Positions 9,139-21,169 of a DNA stretch of 64,000 bases are shown in pieces. How positions within the stretch are numbered: position 1 is the stretch's first letter; each line of letters starts with the position of its first letter. The DNA is taken from contig JASKMD010000010.1 of assembly GCA_030144725.1 (NCBI GenBank), positions 4,771,045 to 4,835,044 on the forward strand, given 5' to 3'. A program made the position numbers and the translations under genes. Under the pieces are notes generated by a model. The model was not told where the DNA came from and did not search any database. It saw nothing but the letters and a program-made list of their open reading frames with translations. Source of the stretch: Haematococcus lacustris. Lineage: Eukaryota > Chlorophyta > Chlorophyceae > Chlamydomonadales > Haematococcaceae.

Positions 9139-12100
9139 ATGAGCTTCGATTCACCAAAGCCGAGTTGTAACCTCCGTGGACAGACAGCAGCAATGACGGT
9201 GGACGCGCCTGCAGGTAGAAGCAGGCGGTGGCTTATCGTCTTATGCGTTGTTCTGTGCCTGTTCTGCGCTGGGCGGTGCCGAGCTGCGATCGGGACATGG
9301 TCCTTTGAGACCCCCCCGCAGCTTGAGCACCGCCCAGAAGGCTTTAAAAGCCGCGCAAACATGGCGTTGGCTATATACCAACCTGCGGCCCTGTGCCACT
9401 ACAACTGGGATTTTCCCAACAGCAATCTGCCACATACAAGCCCCGTCAAACGACGTGGTGCACTCCAACTACCAGCCTTGGCTGCTACAAGCAGGCACAT
9501 CCAGCCGCCTGACACAGAATTACATGCTATACACAATGGCATGAAGGATCACCACCACCCTACAGTCCTCGCTGCTACAGCCAGGCACAACCAGCTGTCT
9601 CACACAGAGCAGCAAACCGTCCAAGTTGACATGCCGGCTGACAAGCTACATGCAGCTCAGCCCCACCACCACCTGCCAGCCCTGACCGTTGCAGGTTGGC
9701 ATGACGAGCCGTATGACACAGCGATGCAAGCTACACATGATGACATGCAGGCTGACAAGCTACATGTTGCTCAGCCCCACCACCACCTGCCAGCCCTGAC
9801 CGTTGCAGGTTGGCATGCTCACCCATATGACACAGCGATGCAAGCTACACATGTTGACATGCAGGCTGACAAGCTACATGCAGCTCAGCCCCACCACCAC
9901 CTGCCAGCCCTGACCGTTGCAGGTTGGCATGACCAGCCGTATGACACAGCGATGCAAGCTACACATGATGACATGCAGGCTGACAAGCTACATGCAGCTC
10001 AGCCCCACCACCACCTGCCAGCCCTGACCGTTGCAGGTTGGCATGACCAGCCGTATGACACAGCGATGCAAGCTACACAAGTTGACATGCAGGCTGACAA
10101 GCTACATGCCGCTCAGCCCCACCACCACCTGCCAGCCCTGACCGCTGCAGGTTGGCATGCCCACCCATATGACACAGCGATGCAAGCTACACATGCTGAC
10201 ATGCAGGCCGACAAGCTACATGCCGCTCAGCCCCACCACCACCTGCCAGCCCTGACCGCTGCAGGTTGGCATGCCCACCCATGTGACACAGCGATGCAAG
10301 CTACACATGTTGACATGCAGGCCGACAAGCTACATGCCGCTCAGCCCCACCACCACCTGCCAGCCCTGACCGTTGCAGGTTGGCATGACCAGCCGTATGA
10401 CACAGCGATGCAAGCTACACATGTTGACATGCAGGCTGACAAGCTACATGCCGCTCAGCCCCACCACCACCTGCCAGCCCTGACCGCTGCAGGTTGGCAT
10501 GCCCACCCGTATGACACAGCGATGCAAGCTACACATGTTGACATGCAGGCTGACAAGCTACATGCCGCTCAGCCCCACCACCACCTGCCAGCCCTGACCG
10601 TTGCAGGTTGGCATGCTCACCCATATGACACAGCGATGCAAGCTACACATGTTGACATGCAGGCTGACAAGCTACATGCAGCTCAGCCCCACCACCACCT
10701 GCCAGCCCTGACCGTTGCAGGTTGGCATGACCAGCCGTATGACACAGCGATGCAAGCTACACATGATGACATGCAGGCTGACAAGCTACATGCAGCTCAG
10801 CCCCACCACCACCTGCCAGCCCTGACCGTTGCAGGTTGGCATGACCAGCCGTATGACACAGCGATGCAAGCTACACAAGTCGACATGCAGGCTGACAAGC
10901 TACATGCCGCTCAGCCCCACCACCACCTGCCAGCCCTGACCGCTGCAGGTTGGCATGCCCACCCATATGACACAGCGATGCAAGCTACACATGCTGACAT
11001 GCAGGCCGACAAGCTACATGCCGCTCAGCCCCACCACCACCTGCCAGCCCTGACCGCTGCAGGTTGGCATGCCCACCCATGTGACACAGCGATGCAAGCT
11101 ACACATGTTGACATGCAGGCCGACAAGCTACATGCCGCTCAGCCCCACCACCACCTGCCAGCCCTGACCGTTGCAGGTTGGCATGACCAGCCGTATGACA
11201 CAGCGATGCAAGCTACACATGTTGACATGCAGGCTGACAAGCTACATGCCGCTCAGCCCCACCACCACCTGCCAGCCCTGACCGCTGCAGGTTGGCATGC
11301 CCACCCATATGACACAGCGATGCAAGCTACACATGCTGACATGCAGGCCGACAAGCTACATGCCGCTCAGCCCCACCACCACCTGCCAGCCCTGACCGCT
11401 GCAGGTTGGCATGCCCACCCGTATGACACAGCGATGCAAGCTACACATGTTGACATGCAGGCTGACAAGCTACATGCCGCTCAGCCCCACCACCACCTGC
11501 CAGCCCTGACCGTTGCAGGTTGGCATGCTCACCCATATGACACAGCGATGCAAGCTACACATGTTGACATGCAGGCTGACAAGCTACATGCAGCTCAGCC
11601 CCACCACCACCTGCCAGCCCTGACCGTTGCAGGTTGGCATGACCAGCCGTATGACACAGCGATGCAAGCTACACATGATGACATGCAGGCTGACAAGCTA
11701 CATGCAGCTCAGCCCCACCACCACCTGCCAGCCCTGACCGTTGCAGGTTGGCATGACCAGCCGTATGACACAGCGATGCAAGCTACACAAGTCGACATGC
11801 AGGCTGACAAGCTACATGCCGCTCAGCCCCACCACCACCTGCCAGCCCTGACCGCTGCAGGTTGGCATGCCCACCCATATGACACAGCGATGCAAGCTAC
11901 ACATGCTGACATGCAGGCCGACAAGCTACATGCCGCTCAGCCCCACCACCACCTGCCAGCCCTGACCGCTGCAGGTTGGCATGCCCACCCATGTGACACA
12001 GCGATGCAAGCTACACATGTTGACATGCAGGCCGACAAGCTACATGCCGCTCAGCCCCACCACCACCTGCCAGCCCTGACCGTTGCAGGTTGGCATGACC

Positions 12101-13339
12101 AGCCGTATGACACAGCGATGCAAGCTACACATGTTGACATGCAGGCTGACAAGCTACATGCCGCTCAGCCCCACCACCACCTGCCAGCCCTGACCGCTGC
12201 AGGTTGGCATGCCCACCCATATGACACAGCGATGCAAGCTACACATGCTGACATGCAGGCCGACAAGCTACATGCCGCTCAGCCCCACCACCACCTGCCA
12301 GCCGTGACCGCTGCAGGTTGGCATGCCCACCCATGTGACACAGCGATGCAAGCTACACATGTTGACATGCAGGCCGACAAGCTACATGCCGCTCAGCCCC
12401 ACCACCACCTGCCAGCCCTGACCGCTGCAGGTTGGCATGCCCACCCATATGACACAGCGATGCAAGCTACACATGTTGACATGCAGGCTGACAAGCTACA
12501 TGCCGCTCAGCCCCACCACCACCTGCCAGCCCTGACCGCTGCAGGTTGGCATGCCCACCCATATGACACAGCGATGCAAGCTACACATGTTGACATGCAA
12601 GCTGACAAGCTACATGCCGCTCAGCCCCACCACCACCTGCCAGCCCTGACCGCTGCAAGTTGGCATGACCAGCCGTATGACACAGATATGTTATACATAC
12701 ATGCTGACATGCAAGACATCCACCAACAACCATATCCTCCTCACCAACGACCACAGCCCACACACATCGGGATAATCTTAAGACAACAAGACAAACTGGT
12801 GAATGTGCTTATGCTCATTTTGATATGCACACACTTGCTTACCACTCTCTATCAACGCATGAACCACCCCTTAAAGCCAACAATAAAGGATTCCAAACGT
12901 TGCCTCAAGAAGCACAAGAAATTACTTAGCCGTATCAGAGCGACGGTTAGAACCACAGGTTACAACCTTATGACAGGGATAGACGGTACTCACGCAGCCT
13001 CTTGTGCCCTCTGCAAGCTGGCCAACAGGTTTCACCTCTCCACACACGGCGCCAACAGCAGCCACCCTTTCACAGTCAACCAGTTCAATAGCACGCTGCA
13101 TGTTTATTGCACCTACCAGGTTGCAGTGAATAGCAATGAAACAGAAAAGACACCTTGCACCGTGGACCCCCTATCTGCCGCCCGGGCCACCTTCAACCCC
13201 ATAGCTGTCGCAAGAGCTGTCTACGTGGCCTGGCTGTTACTAGCCGCTGGGGATGTTGAAGCTAATCCAGGCCCAACCATCAAGCACTTTAAGCAAGACA
13301 AAGATAGCTCGGCATGCCAGGTTTACTCCCTGAACAATG
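9139..13339 (+). CDS. LINE polyprotein, N-terminal part (signal-like segment, 38-residue repeats, TM, 2A)
   Basis: Open without a stop from 9139 to the gap. Two starts are possible: ATG 9139, or ATG 9193, which would put the hydrophobic run WLIVLCVVLCLFCAG 13 residues from the start, as in a signal peptide. After a low-complexity stretch come 27 tandem 38-residue repeats (9637-12714; core PHHHLPALT..GWH). Then follow a hydrophobic, membrane-like segment (about 12794-12856), a basic CLKKHKKLL motif and the 2A-like motif DVEANPGP (13252-13275) preceded by a hydrophobic WLLLAAG. In 2A peptides the ribosome skips the final Gly-Pro bond, so the product would be released before the protease region. 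After 2A the frame continues as ...SSACQVYSLNN into the gap, which matches the start of the Josephin-like domain on the other side. It is an N-terminal ORF1-like region of unknown function. Confidence 0.75.
9637..12714 (+). repeat. 114-bp tandem repeat, 27 units, with higher-order structure
   Basis: Units start at 9637 and every 114 bp to 12601, in frame, each encoding 38 residues. Variant residues (HDQPY or HAHPY or HAHPC; HDD, QVD, HAD or HVD) recur in the same order in units 2-8, 9-16 and 17-24. The array therefore grew by duplicating blocks of seven to eight units. Degenerate 114-bp periodicity continues after the gap (13946, 14060, 14174). Confidence 0.95.
13252..13275 (+). other. 2A-like ribosome-skipping motif 1
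   Basis: It encodes DVEANPGP, fitting the D(V/I)ExNPGP consensus, preceded by WLLLAAG. Skipping would occur between G (13270-13272) and P (13273-13275). Confidence 0.85.
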
Positions 13340-13839
13340 NNNNNNNNNNNNNNNNNNNNNNNNNNNNNNNNNNNNNNNNNNNNNNNNNNNNNNNNNNNNN
13401 NNNNNNNNNNNNNNNNNNNNNNNNNNNNNNNNNNNNNNNNNNNNNNNNNNNNNNNNNNNNNNNNNNNNNNNNNNNNNNNNNNNNNNNNNNNNNNNNNNNN
13501 NNNNNNNNNNNNNNNNNNNNNNNNNNNNNNNNNNNNNNNNNNNNNNNNNNNNNNNNNNNNNNNNNNNNNNNNNNNNNNNNNNNNNNNNNNNNNNNNNNNN
13601 NNNNNNNNNNNNNNNNNNNNNNNNNNNNNNNNNNNNNNNNNNNNNNNNNNNNNNNNNNNNNNNNNNNNNNNNNNNNNNNNNNNNNNNNNNNNNNNNNNNN
13701 NNNNNNNNNNNNNNNNNNNNNNNNNNNNNNNNNNNNNNNNNNNNNNNNNNNNNNNNNNNNNNNNNNNNNNNNNNNNNNNNNNNNNNNNNNNNNNNNNNNN
13801 NNNNNNNNNNNNNNNNNNNNNNNNNNNNNNNNNNNNNNN
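13340..13839. other. Assembly gap (500 N)
   Basis: Exactly 500 N, a typical placeholder of unknown true length. The open frames on the two sides are in different phases relative to window coordinates, which means nothing if the gap size is arbitrary. The flanks look like two copies of the same module, so repeat collapse is the likely reason for the gap. Confidence 0.99.
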
Positions 13840-16800
13840 GCAGGCTGACAATAGACATGGCGCCCAGCCCCACCACCACCTGCCAGCCCTGACCGCTACA
13901 GCCTCACATGACCAGCTGGCTGTCACAGAGATGCTAGGGACAACCTTGCATGCTTTCCATGCAGACCCGATGCCCCGCACCAGGTACCCACACACCCACA
14001 GCAACCAACTAGAGGACGAACAACTAAATGAGCAGCCCAGGCCACCACCGGGACCAGCCTTGCGTGCTTTCCATGCAGACCTGATGCCCCACACCAGGTA
14101 CCCACACACCCACAGCAACCAACCAGAGGATGAACAGCCCAATGAGCAGCCCATGCCGATGCAAGGGACAACCTCGCATGCTGTCCATGCTGACCTGCTG
14201 TACCACCACCTGCCAGGCCTGACTGCTATGCCCAAAGCCAACCAACAACCCCAACATGACGGGAACATGCTTGGGGCTCACACCATTGGCCAGCGCATGG
14301 TACCTGAGACGAACATTACAGAAGCGCCATGGCTGTGCACCTACAGTGACAACATGGACCCACGGTACACCATCATTATCCCCATGCCCAACCCCGCATT
14401 TGGACACCCCAACTGGAAACCCACCCAGCAAAAGGACATGGACCGGCAAACCATAGCCTACCTAGTCTGCTTTCTTACTTGGATAATGATAACTAGGAAG
14501 CGAAGCGAACCCACATACACACACGCGAAATCTAAGCAATGTCTCAAGAAACAACGTAAGACCCTGGCCAAGCTCAACGCCTCCCTACACAATACCACCT
14601 ACAACTGGTTACTTGGCATAGACGGGACATTACAAAATGCGACAACCATCACCCGCCTGACACACACTACCTGCACCTACCTCAAGGGACACAATAGTGG
14701 AAGGACTATCAGGGCCATTCAGTACAACACTACACTCCAAGCCTACATGGCGTACTACCTCAACCCTAACATCATGAGCAACCCCACATGGAACATGGCC
14801 ATAAGTAAATACATGGCAAGATGCATATACATTAGCTGGCTCCTGCTGGCAGCGGGAGACATTGAGGAGAACCCAGGCCCTGAGGGCTTGCACTTCGAGC
14901 AACAGGTAGCCTCACACTGCCAAATACATGCCCTGAACATGGCGGCAGGACACTCGTGGCTCACTAACCAGGAACTGGCCAACTTCCATACGTCCGAGCT
15001 ACACGCGCGACGCGGGGACCAACGCACAATGTGGGCCTTAGCCAGAGACGAGCAAGGCGCATGCAATGACACGGTCATTAACCTCTACCTAATGTCACAC
15101 TACGGCCTCAGCACACACACGGTGGCGCACCTGCGCACACGGAGGGACTGGTCCATCTGCAACCTCGACGCGCTGTCCGTTCCACATGGCACGAATGCCT
15201 TTCTATGCAAGGCCCCGGCTCACAGTATGGCGGTAAGGAAGCACAACGGCGCCTGGTACCTCCTTGACTCCCAAGCGGACGCACCTATTCGGCTACGGAA
15301 CACGAGACACTACGCGTACCCCGCCACCTGTGAGATACAAGCAATCATTAGCGACTCAGACTACACGGCGGAGATGGAGGAGGCAAGGCAGAGGGCAAGG
15401 CTTGGGCCCATCATAGGCAACCCACAAGAAGCACATAGGCCCTACTGGGAAAAGCAGTACAAGAAGTGCTGCCTTGCACACGCCATCAACATGGCCATGG
15501 GGAAACCTATGATTAGGCCCGATGATGTGATCACCCACTGTAAAACGCTAGGTACACACATCCAAGACCTAGCCAACCAGGCAAGGCAAGTGGGCAGGCC
15601 GATACCACTGCGTAGCAGCCTCCCACACATATACGAAGAATCCGGCAACTTTACAATCTCCACCATGAACCACTACTTGTACCATTACCACAAAGACCTC
15701 CACCTATGCCCTACCGCCACCGAGCTTACACTCGGCAACATCACACCTGAGCTTCTCACCACGCTCACCGGCAATACAGACAGCTACACCAACACAGCTG
15801 CCATTCTCATCACCAACAACCATGCTACCACCATCCGCCGCACAGACCGCGCCTGGCAATGGCTGGACTCGGAACGCGGCCACCCATGTCGACTAGACAC
15901 CCCGGAAGACTGGCTCCAGCTGCAGGGCACACTCGTTCAAATCAAAAAGAGCGACGCAGCCAATACAAACCTCATCCAACCACTATGCTGGTTAGCAGAC
16001 CCCACAAGGCACGCCACAATAGAGCAGCTGGAACACCATCTACGAGCCGCCCACATAGACCTCACTACTCAAGACTTGGGCACACAACCCGCGCACAGCC
16101 CCCAAACAGACCGGCCGCTACCCAACATCGCCACTGCACAACCAGCGAGTTACAAGCACACGTTAACAGCCATAGAAGACACCTATCCGACAGACAAGCA
16201 CGCCCGGCCGCGACTGAGCCAAGTCACTCCCACAGTCACACTCCCTACTCTACAAGACCGGTCACGCAGCAGTAAACGGCCCACGTCATCAGGCATCATC
16301 GTAGACAAAAGACGGACCAAGTCAAGAGCACAACCTAAGGACTCACACACGCAGACCCTGTTGTACAGATACCTAAACACAGCCCCCACTCCACCCCCGG
16401 CCGCCACCCCCACAAAACCACCACCCCCCACAGATAACCCATCCGAGAACCTAGGAGCACAACCACAACACAGCACCCTGCCAACCCGGCAGCCACACCC
16501 AACACACAACCGTCAACACATCACCCTTACTACCCTGAACGTCAGAAGCCTCCAAAGATCTAGGAACGACGTCCTTAACCTCGTGCACCAGCACAACCCG
16601 GACATCCTGATCCTCACCGAAACAATGACCCAGCCTAGGAGCAACAATTCAGACTCTGGATGGCTAAAGAGAGTCGTGCCAGCCTATACGACACACCGAC
16701 ACAGCGGCCACATTGAAGTGCTGATAGGCATCAAACACAACCTAGCCATCCAAATGCAAACCAAGATGCTCCCGCCGTGCACGGATGCAGAGGTAAACGC

Positions 16801-19800
16801 ACGATGCGTCATCCTGGCCCTCAACCAACACCAGTGCGAACAACTCACGATCATCGCCACGTACTGGCCGTCGGGGAATAACGGCGACGCGCTCTCACTA
16901 CGAGAAAAAATGCAACAGCACATACGAACAGCCACGGGTCACCTACCCGGATCACTCATCTTAGCGGGAGACATCAACGCCACGCTGAGAACAGCTGACC
17001 GCTCCGAACACACAGACTACACCCAGGACCTCATGATGAGGGACTTCGCCACAGAACTGCGCCTGCTCGAAGCTGATCCCGATGACCGGGCCTGGACCTA
17101 CCAACAACCGCACTGCAACAGCCGCATCGACGCCATCCTGACGCGCGACGCAAGACACGGCCCCGAGCACCGCACGCACGTCGACACACACGCGTATCTC
17201 AGTGATCACAGGCCAGTCACAGCCACACTGAGCACAGCCCGATTGGGCATAGTCCTGGCAGACCCACAAAAACCTCACAAGCACAGCCACACCATCCTCA
17301 CCACCCCCATCACCAACAAGGACAGGGAAGCCTACCGCCTTGCCGTGCAACAACCCAGTTCAGGTGCCCCACAGCTCCATGCTCAACTAGCAGCTTACCT
17401 GGCACCAATCTACACAGAAGCCACCCGCTTCCTGACCACACTAGACAAGACCAACCCACATCAGCCACAACGCCTTCCAAAAGTTACAGGCCTCCCAGCC
17501 AGGGAAGTTGTCGACAACGCAGCTACCATGCTCACAACACTCCTGGAAACCTGCAGGGCCACTGCCATCCAGACATGCAACACTAAGATCTTAACCAGAG
17601 GAGGCCAACACTACCAACGCAGAACCATGTGCAGGATCAGACTGGCACTAGGGAAGAAGCTCAAGACGACCAGAAACCTCAGCCGGCAGGCTAGGCTACT
17701 ATTCAAACAGAATGGCGCCCACCCAACGATCGCAGATCTCATCCCAGAAACAGACACGACCAACACAGCGATCAGGGAAGCGGTGCAAGCACGCCAAGAT
17801 GACGACCCAACCGAAAATCACGTGCAAGCCGCGCTCGCCCAGCTGACCAATTCCTACCGCGACCAAATCCACCAGCTGGACGACGACGACTCGGCACTCG
17901 CCATCGCCCAAGCCCGTGTCAGAATGCAACAGCTAATAAGCACCCAGCCTAAGAAAGCCAACAAATACATACTACGCCCGTCCCGCACCGACCACAAAGG
18001 ACTGCAGGCACTAGCCGACCCCGATACCAAGAACATCTGCACCGCCCCGGCCGACCTTAACCGGATTATCACCTCCGCCTACGGGCAGAAGCTATCACCC
18101 CCAACGCCCAAAACCGGCCACTACACAGACACACAGACTAGAAACTATCCCTGGGCCCGCGCCAAAGCGGACGACCCCTTCTCAATGCACACCTGCAAAA
18201 ATGTACACTGGCTGCATACAGCCATCATGGACAAAGCAGGCTTTCAAGAATGCCTCAGTAGGCTGGCAGGAGGCAAAGCTCCGGGGCCAGACGGCATTGA
18301 GAACGAGATCATCAAGATGCTGCCATGGGAAATGAGGGACACTATCCACCAGCTGTTCATCATCATGTGGGCCACTGGTTGCACACCCACAGCATGGAAA
18401 ACCAGTGACACCTGCCTGCTTTACAAGGACAAGGGCCAGGAAACAGATCTCAATGCCTACAGACCTGTAGGGCTGGCAAACACCATCTACAAGCTCTGGA
18501 CCAGTCTCATCACCAAGACACTGTACGAATATGCAGAAGCCAACGGGATGCTCAGCAACTGCCAAGCTGGCTTCCGGTCCCACAGAGACACCACCCAACA
18601 GCTACAGATGCTAGTCATGGCTCTTGAAGATGCTAAACTGGCCAAGACAGATATCTACGCGCTCCTTGTCGACTTTACCAGTGCGTTCAACACAACTTGC
18701 CAAGACAAACTACTATGGATCATGCACGACCTAGGCTTCCCCACGGACGCTACGGACGCAGTGAAGGACCTATACACGGGCGCTACAACGCGCTTCAAAA
18801 CTCCTTACGGCCACACCGACCCCGTACCCGTCGACCGGGGCACCATCCAGGGAGACTCGATCTCACCCTTCCTGTTCCTCATCTATATCGAACCCCTCCT
18901 GCGCTGGCTCCAAGTAGGAGCGCGGGGGTACAAGTTTACATCAGAGACAACCGACAGCGCCGGGCGATTTACAATTGGCAGCATCGACTACGCGGATGAC
19001 ATCGCTATCCTCTGCAACTCGATCAGCAATCTACGCTGCCAGGCCGAAAAGCTCTCCGCCTACTCCGATTGGGGCCACCTCATCATATCACACAGCAAAA
19101 CCCTCGCCACAGCCGCACTCCACAAGGCACACCAGTCCGGCAGGTGCAGCACACTAGCGGACGCGGAGAAGCAAGCCCGCAGAGAACTGCAACACGTGCA
19201 GCTGCAAGGGAAGCCGGTCACCTACCTCGCCCCAACCGCACCCTTCACTTACCTAGGAGTCCTGCTCACCATGACACTCAATTGGAAACCACAACACAGA
19301 GCCATGGCGGCACAACTCAAACAAAAGCTGGAGAGACTACGGCGCTCCTTTGCCAGCGCCAGACAAGCCATCCACATCATCAAGACAGCCATCATTCCCA
19401 GCCTGGCCTACAGCTTCTGCGTAGTCCCGTGCACACCAGGAGACCTAGACCTATACGACAGAGCAGTCAACCAATGCGTCAAGAAAAAGCTGAGGCTACC
19501 GTTAGGCACAACCAATGCCGTCATCAGGGAGGACATAGACAAGCTCGGCCTAGGCATCAGCTCCACAGCCCAGGAATACCATGCAAGGAACACCACAGCC
19601 CTCATACATAGCCTCCAGTCTGCGGATGACACACATGCCCACATAACCAGGAGCATGCTCCACAAACAGATCACTTGGCTCTACGCTCAAGCTGCCAAGC
19701 ACGGACACCGCATGCTCAATATGCTGCAGCACACCCTACGCGCCAGGCAACTCCTCCATGCGACCACAGCCCAGCTCACGGCCACACACCAAGGAGAAGA

Positions 19801-20860
19801 ACTGTACCCTAAGGAAACCAAACTACTTGGGCAGCTCATCACACAGGACAACAGCCCCCTCCCACATGACATTGTCAACGCATGCATCACATGCCTCAAG
19901 AGCCTTGGTATCAAGCATGCTTCAGAGCTCCAACAGGCCATCGCCGACGACACATACATCATATCGGGAAAGATGCTGAAGGATCGCTTCGGCAACAAGG
20001 TCAAGCAAAAACACTACATCGCCCTCAACAAGTTGGCGGCCATGGCGGCCCGGGATGAGTGCCCGACCGCGATAGAAGCGAAAGCCATTGCAGACGAACG
20101 CGACACCACCTTAAATCTGCCCGCTGCACAAAGAAGGATCAAACATTGGGCCGCGGGCCTGACAGAACTCGCACCCATCGTAGCCGAAGAGGACAGTAAA
20201 CACCGCTACGCTGACATCAGGTCCTACGCGGTAGCCAAGCAGCCACCCACACAGCCACCCGCACAGGAACCCACTGCGGAATGTGCCCATCAACCCGACG
20301 ACACCCGACGGCGCAGCTCTAGGCTTAGGAACAAAGCCCTCAATCCACCACCCACGACCCCACAACCTAAGCCACCGCCCAAGATCGGCAACAAGAGACA
20401 AGCAGATGATAGACACACCCAGACCATACCAGAAGCAGTGATACACATACCCATCATGACCCTAGAGAGCCTCTCTAGCTGGAAAGTTAATGCGGCGTGC
20501 GAACGCAACGCCAAGGAACTGGGGATCACGTTAGGGGCCATGTATGACCACCAGGAGTCCATTACTAAGATTGATGGATGGCACTGGAATGGCATAAACA
20601 AAGAAAGCTATTACAACGTGCACTGGAGACCCACCATTATAGAGAAATGGGCACTCCCGATGTGCAAGGAAGAAGGCTATACGCCCATGCACACAGAAGA
20701 CATCAGCAGAGCAGATGCCAAACACGCCTGCACATGCGAACTATGCTGGGAACCTATAGGGGATAGCCCAATGTGCAACAGCTGCATGAGAGCCTACCAC
20801 CCAGCCTGCCTAGCTCAGACAGGCCTAGCTGGGAAGACTGCCAACACTCCGGGAAATTAA
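13840..20860 (+). CDS. LINE polyprotein, central part (2A, two Josephin-like proteases, APE endonuclease, RT)
   Basis: Open from the gap to a TAA supplied by a nested MITE. In order: degenerate 38-residue repeats; a membrane-like segment (about 14455-14505); the 2A motif DIEENPGP (14858-14881); Josephin-like domain 1 (CQIHALN, Cys at 14918; AHSMAVRK, His at 15221; YLLDS); Josephin-like domain 2 (CLAHAIN, Cys at 15470; SGNFTIS; NNHATTIRR, His at 15821; WLDS). Next is an APE-type endonuclease (about 16520-17225; LNVRSL, LTETM, GDIN at about 16969, SRIDAIL, SDHRP at about 17203). Reverse transcriptase follows (about 18230-19150; GKAPGPDG, AYRPVGL, YADD at 18989-19000). Last is a Cys-rich PHD-like finger cut after YHPACL. 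The APE domain nicks target DNA and RT primes reverse transcription there. The Josephin match rests on catalytic-motif spacing only. Confidence 0.85.
14858..14881 (+). other. 2A-like ribosome-skipping motif 2
   Basis: It encodes DIEENPGP, again preceded by the hydrophobic WLLLAAG. It would separate the repeat/membrane region from the protease-nuclease-RT polyprotein. Confidence 0.88.
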
Positions 20861-21169
20861 GGATTGCCAAAATCCTAGACCTCGTTATTTTGACCCCGTT
20901 CCTTTTCAATTGGAATGCTTGGACATCACAAGTGAAGTTGTCTTTATGCACCATTGTGCAACTCTCAGCGGTTGAGGAGCTATGCCAAGTGGCGTGTCGC
21001 AAAACTCAGAAAAACTGTTTTGCACACGGTACAACTCTTCAACCAGCGAGAGTTCCACGATGGTTCAAGAGAAGACTTCTTGTTATGATCTCCGATCTTT
21101 CCATCAGAAAAGAAATTTGGTCAAGAAAACGAGGTCGGGAGTTTGGTCCATCCTTAATTTCCCGGAGTG
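20845..21169 (+). mobile_element. MITE family 1, copy a (325 bp), inside the LINE
   Basis: It starts CACTCCGGGAAATTAAGG and ends in the exact inverted sequence. The similarity between the two halves extends over about 150 bp each, so the element is a fold-back hairpin. AA flanks both sides (20843-20844, 21170-21171). It separates the two halves of a Cys/His finger in the LINE. The insertion adds 327 bp, keeping the reading phase but introducing TAA at 20858. The second copy is at 44627, inverted, with exactly the same length. Confidence 0.93.

Noticed and set aside
13240..14268. Minus-strand open frame across the gap
   Set aside because: It spans 500 N and is the antisense of the LINE coding strand, with no domain.
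16183..16509. Antisense open frames within the LINE (many between 14 and 23.7 kb)
   Set aside because: High-GC coding DNA commonly leaves the opposite strand open. Motifs are only on the plus strand.
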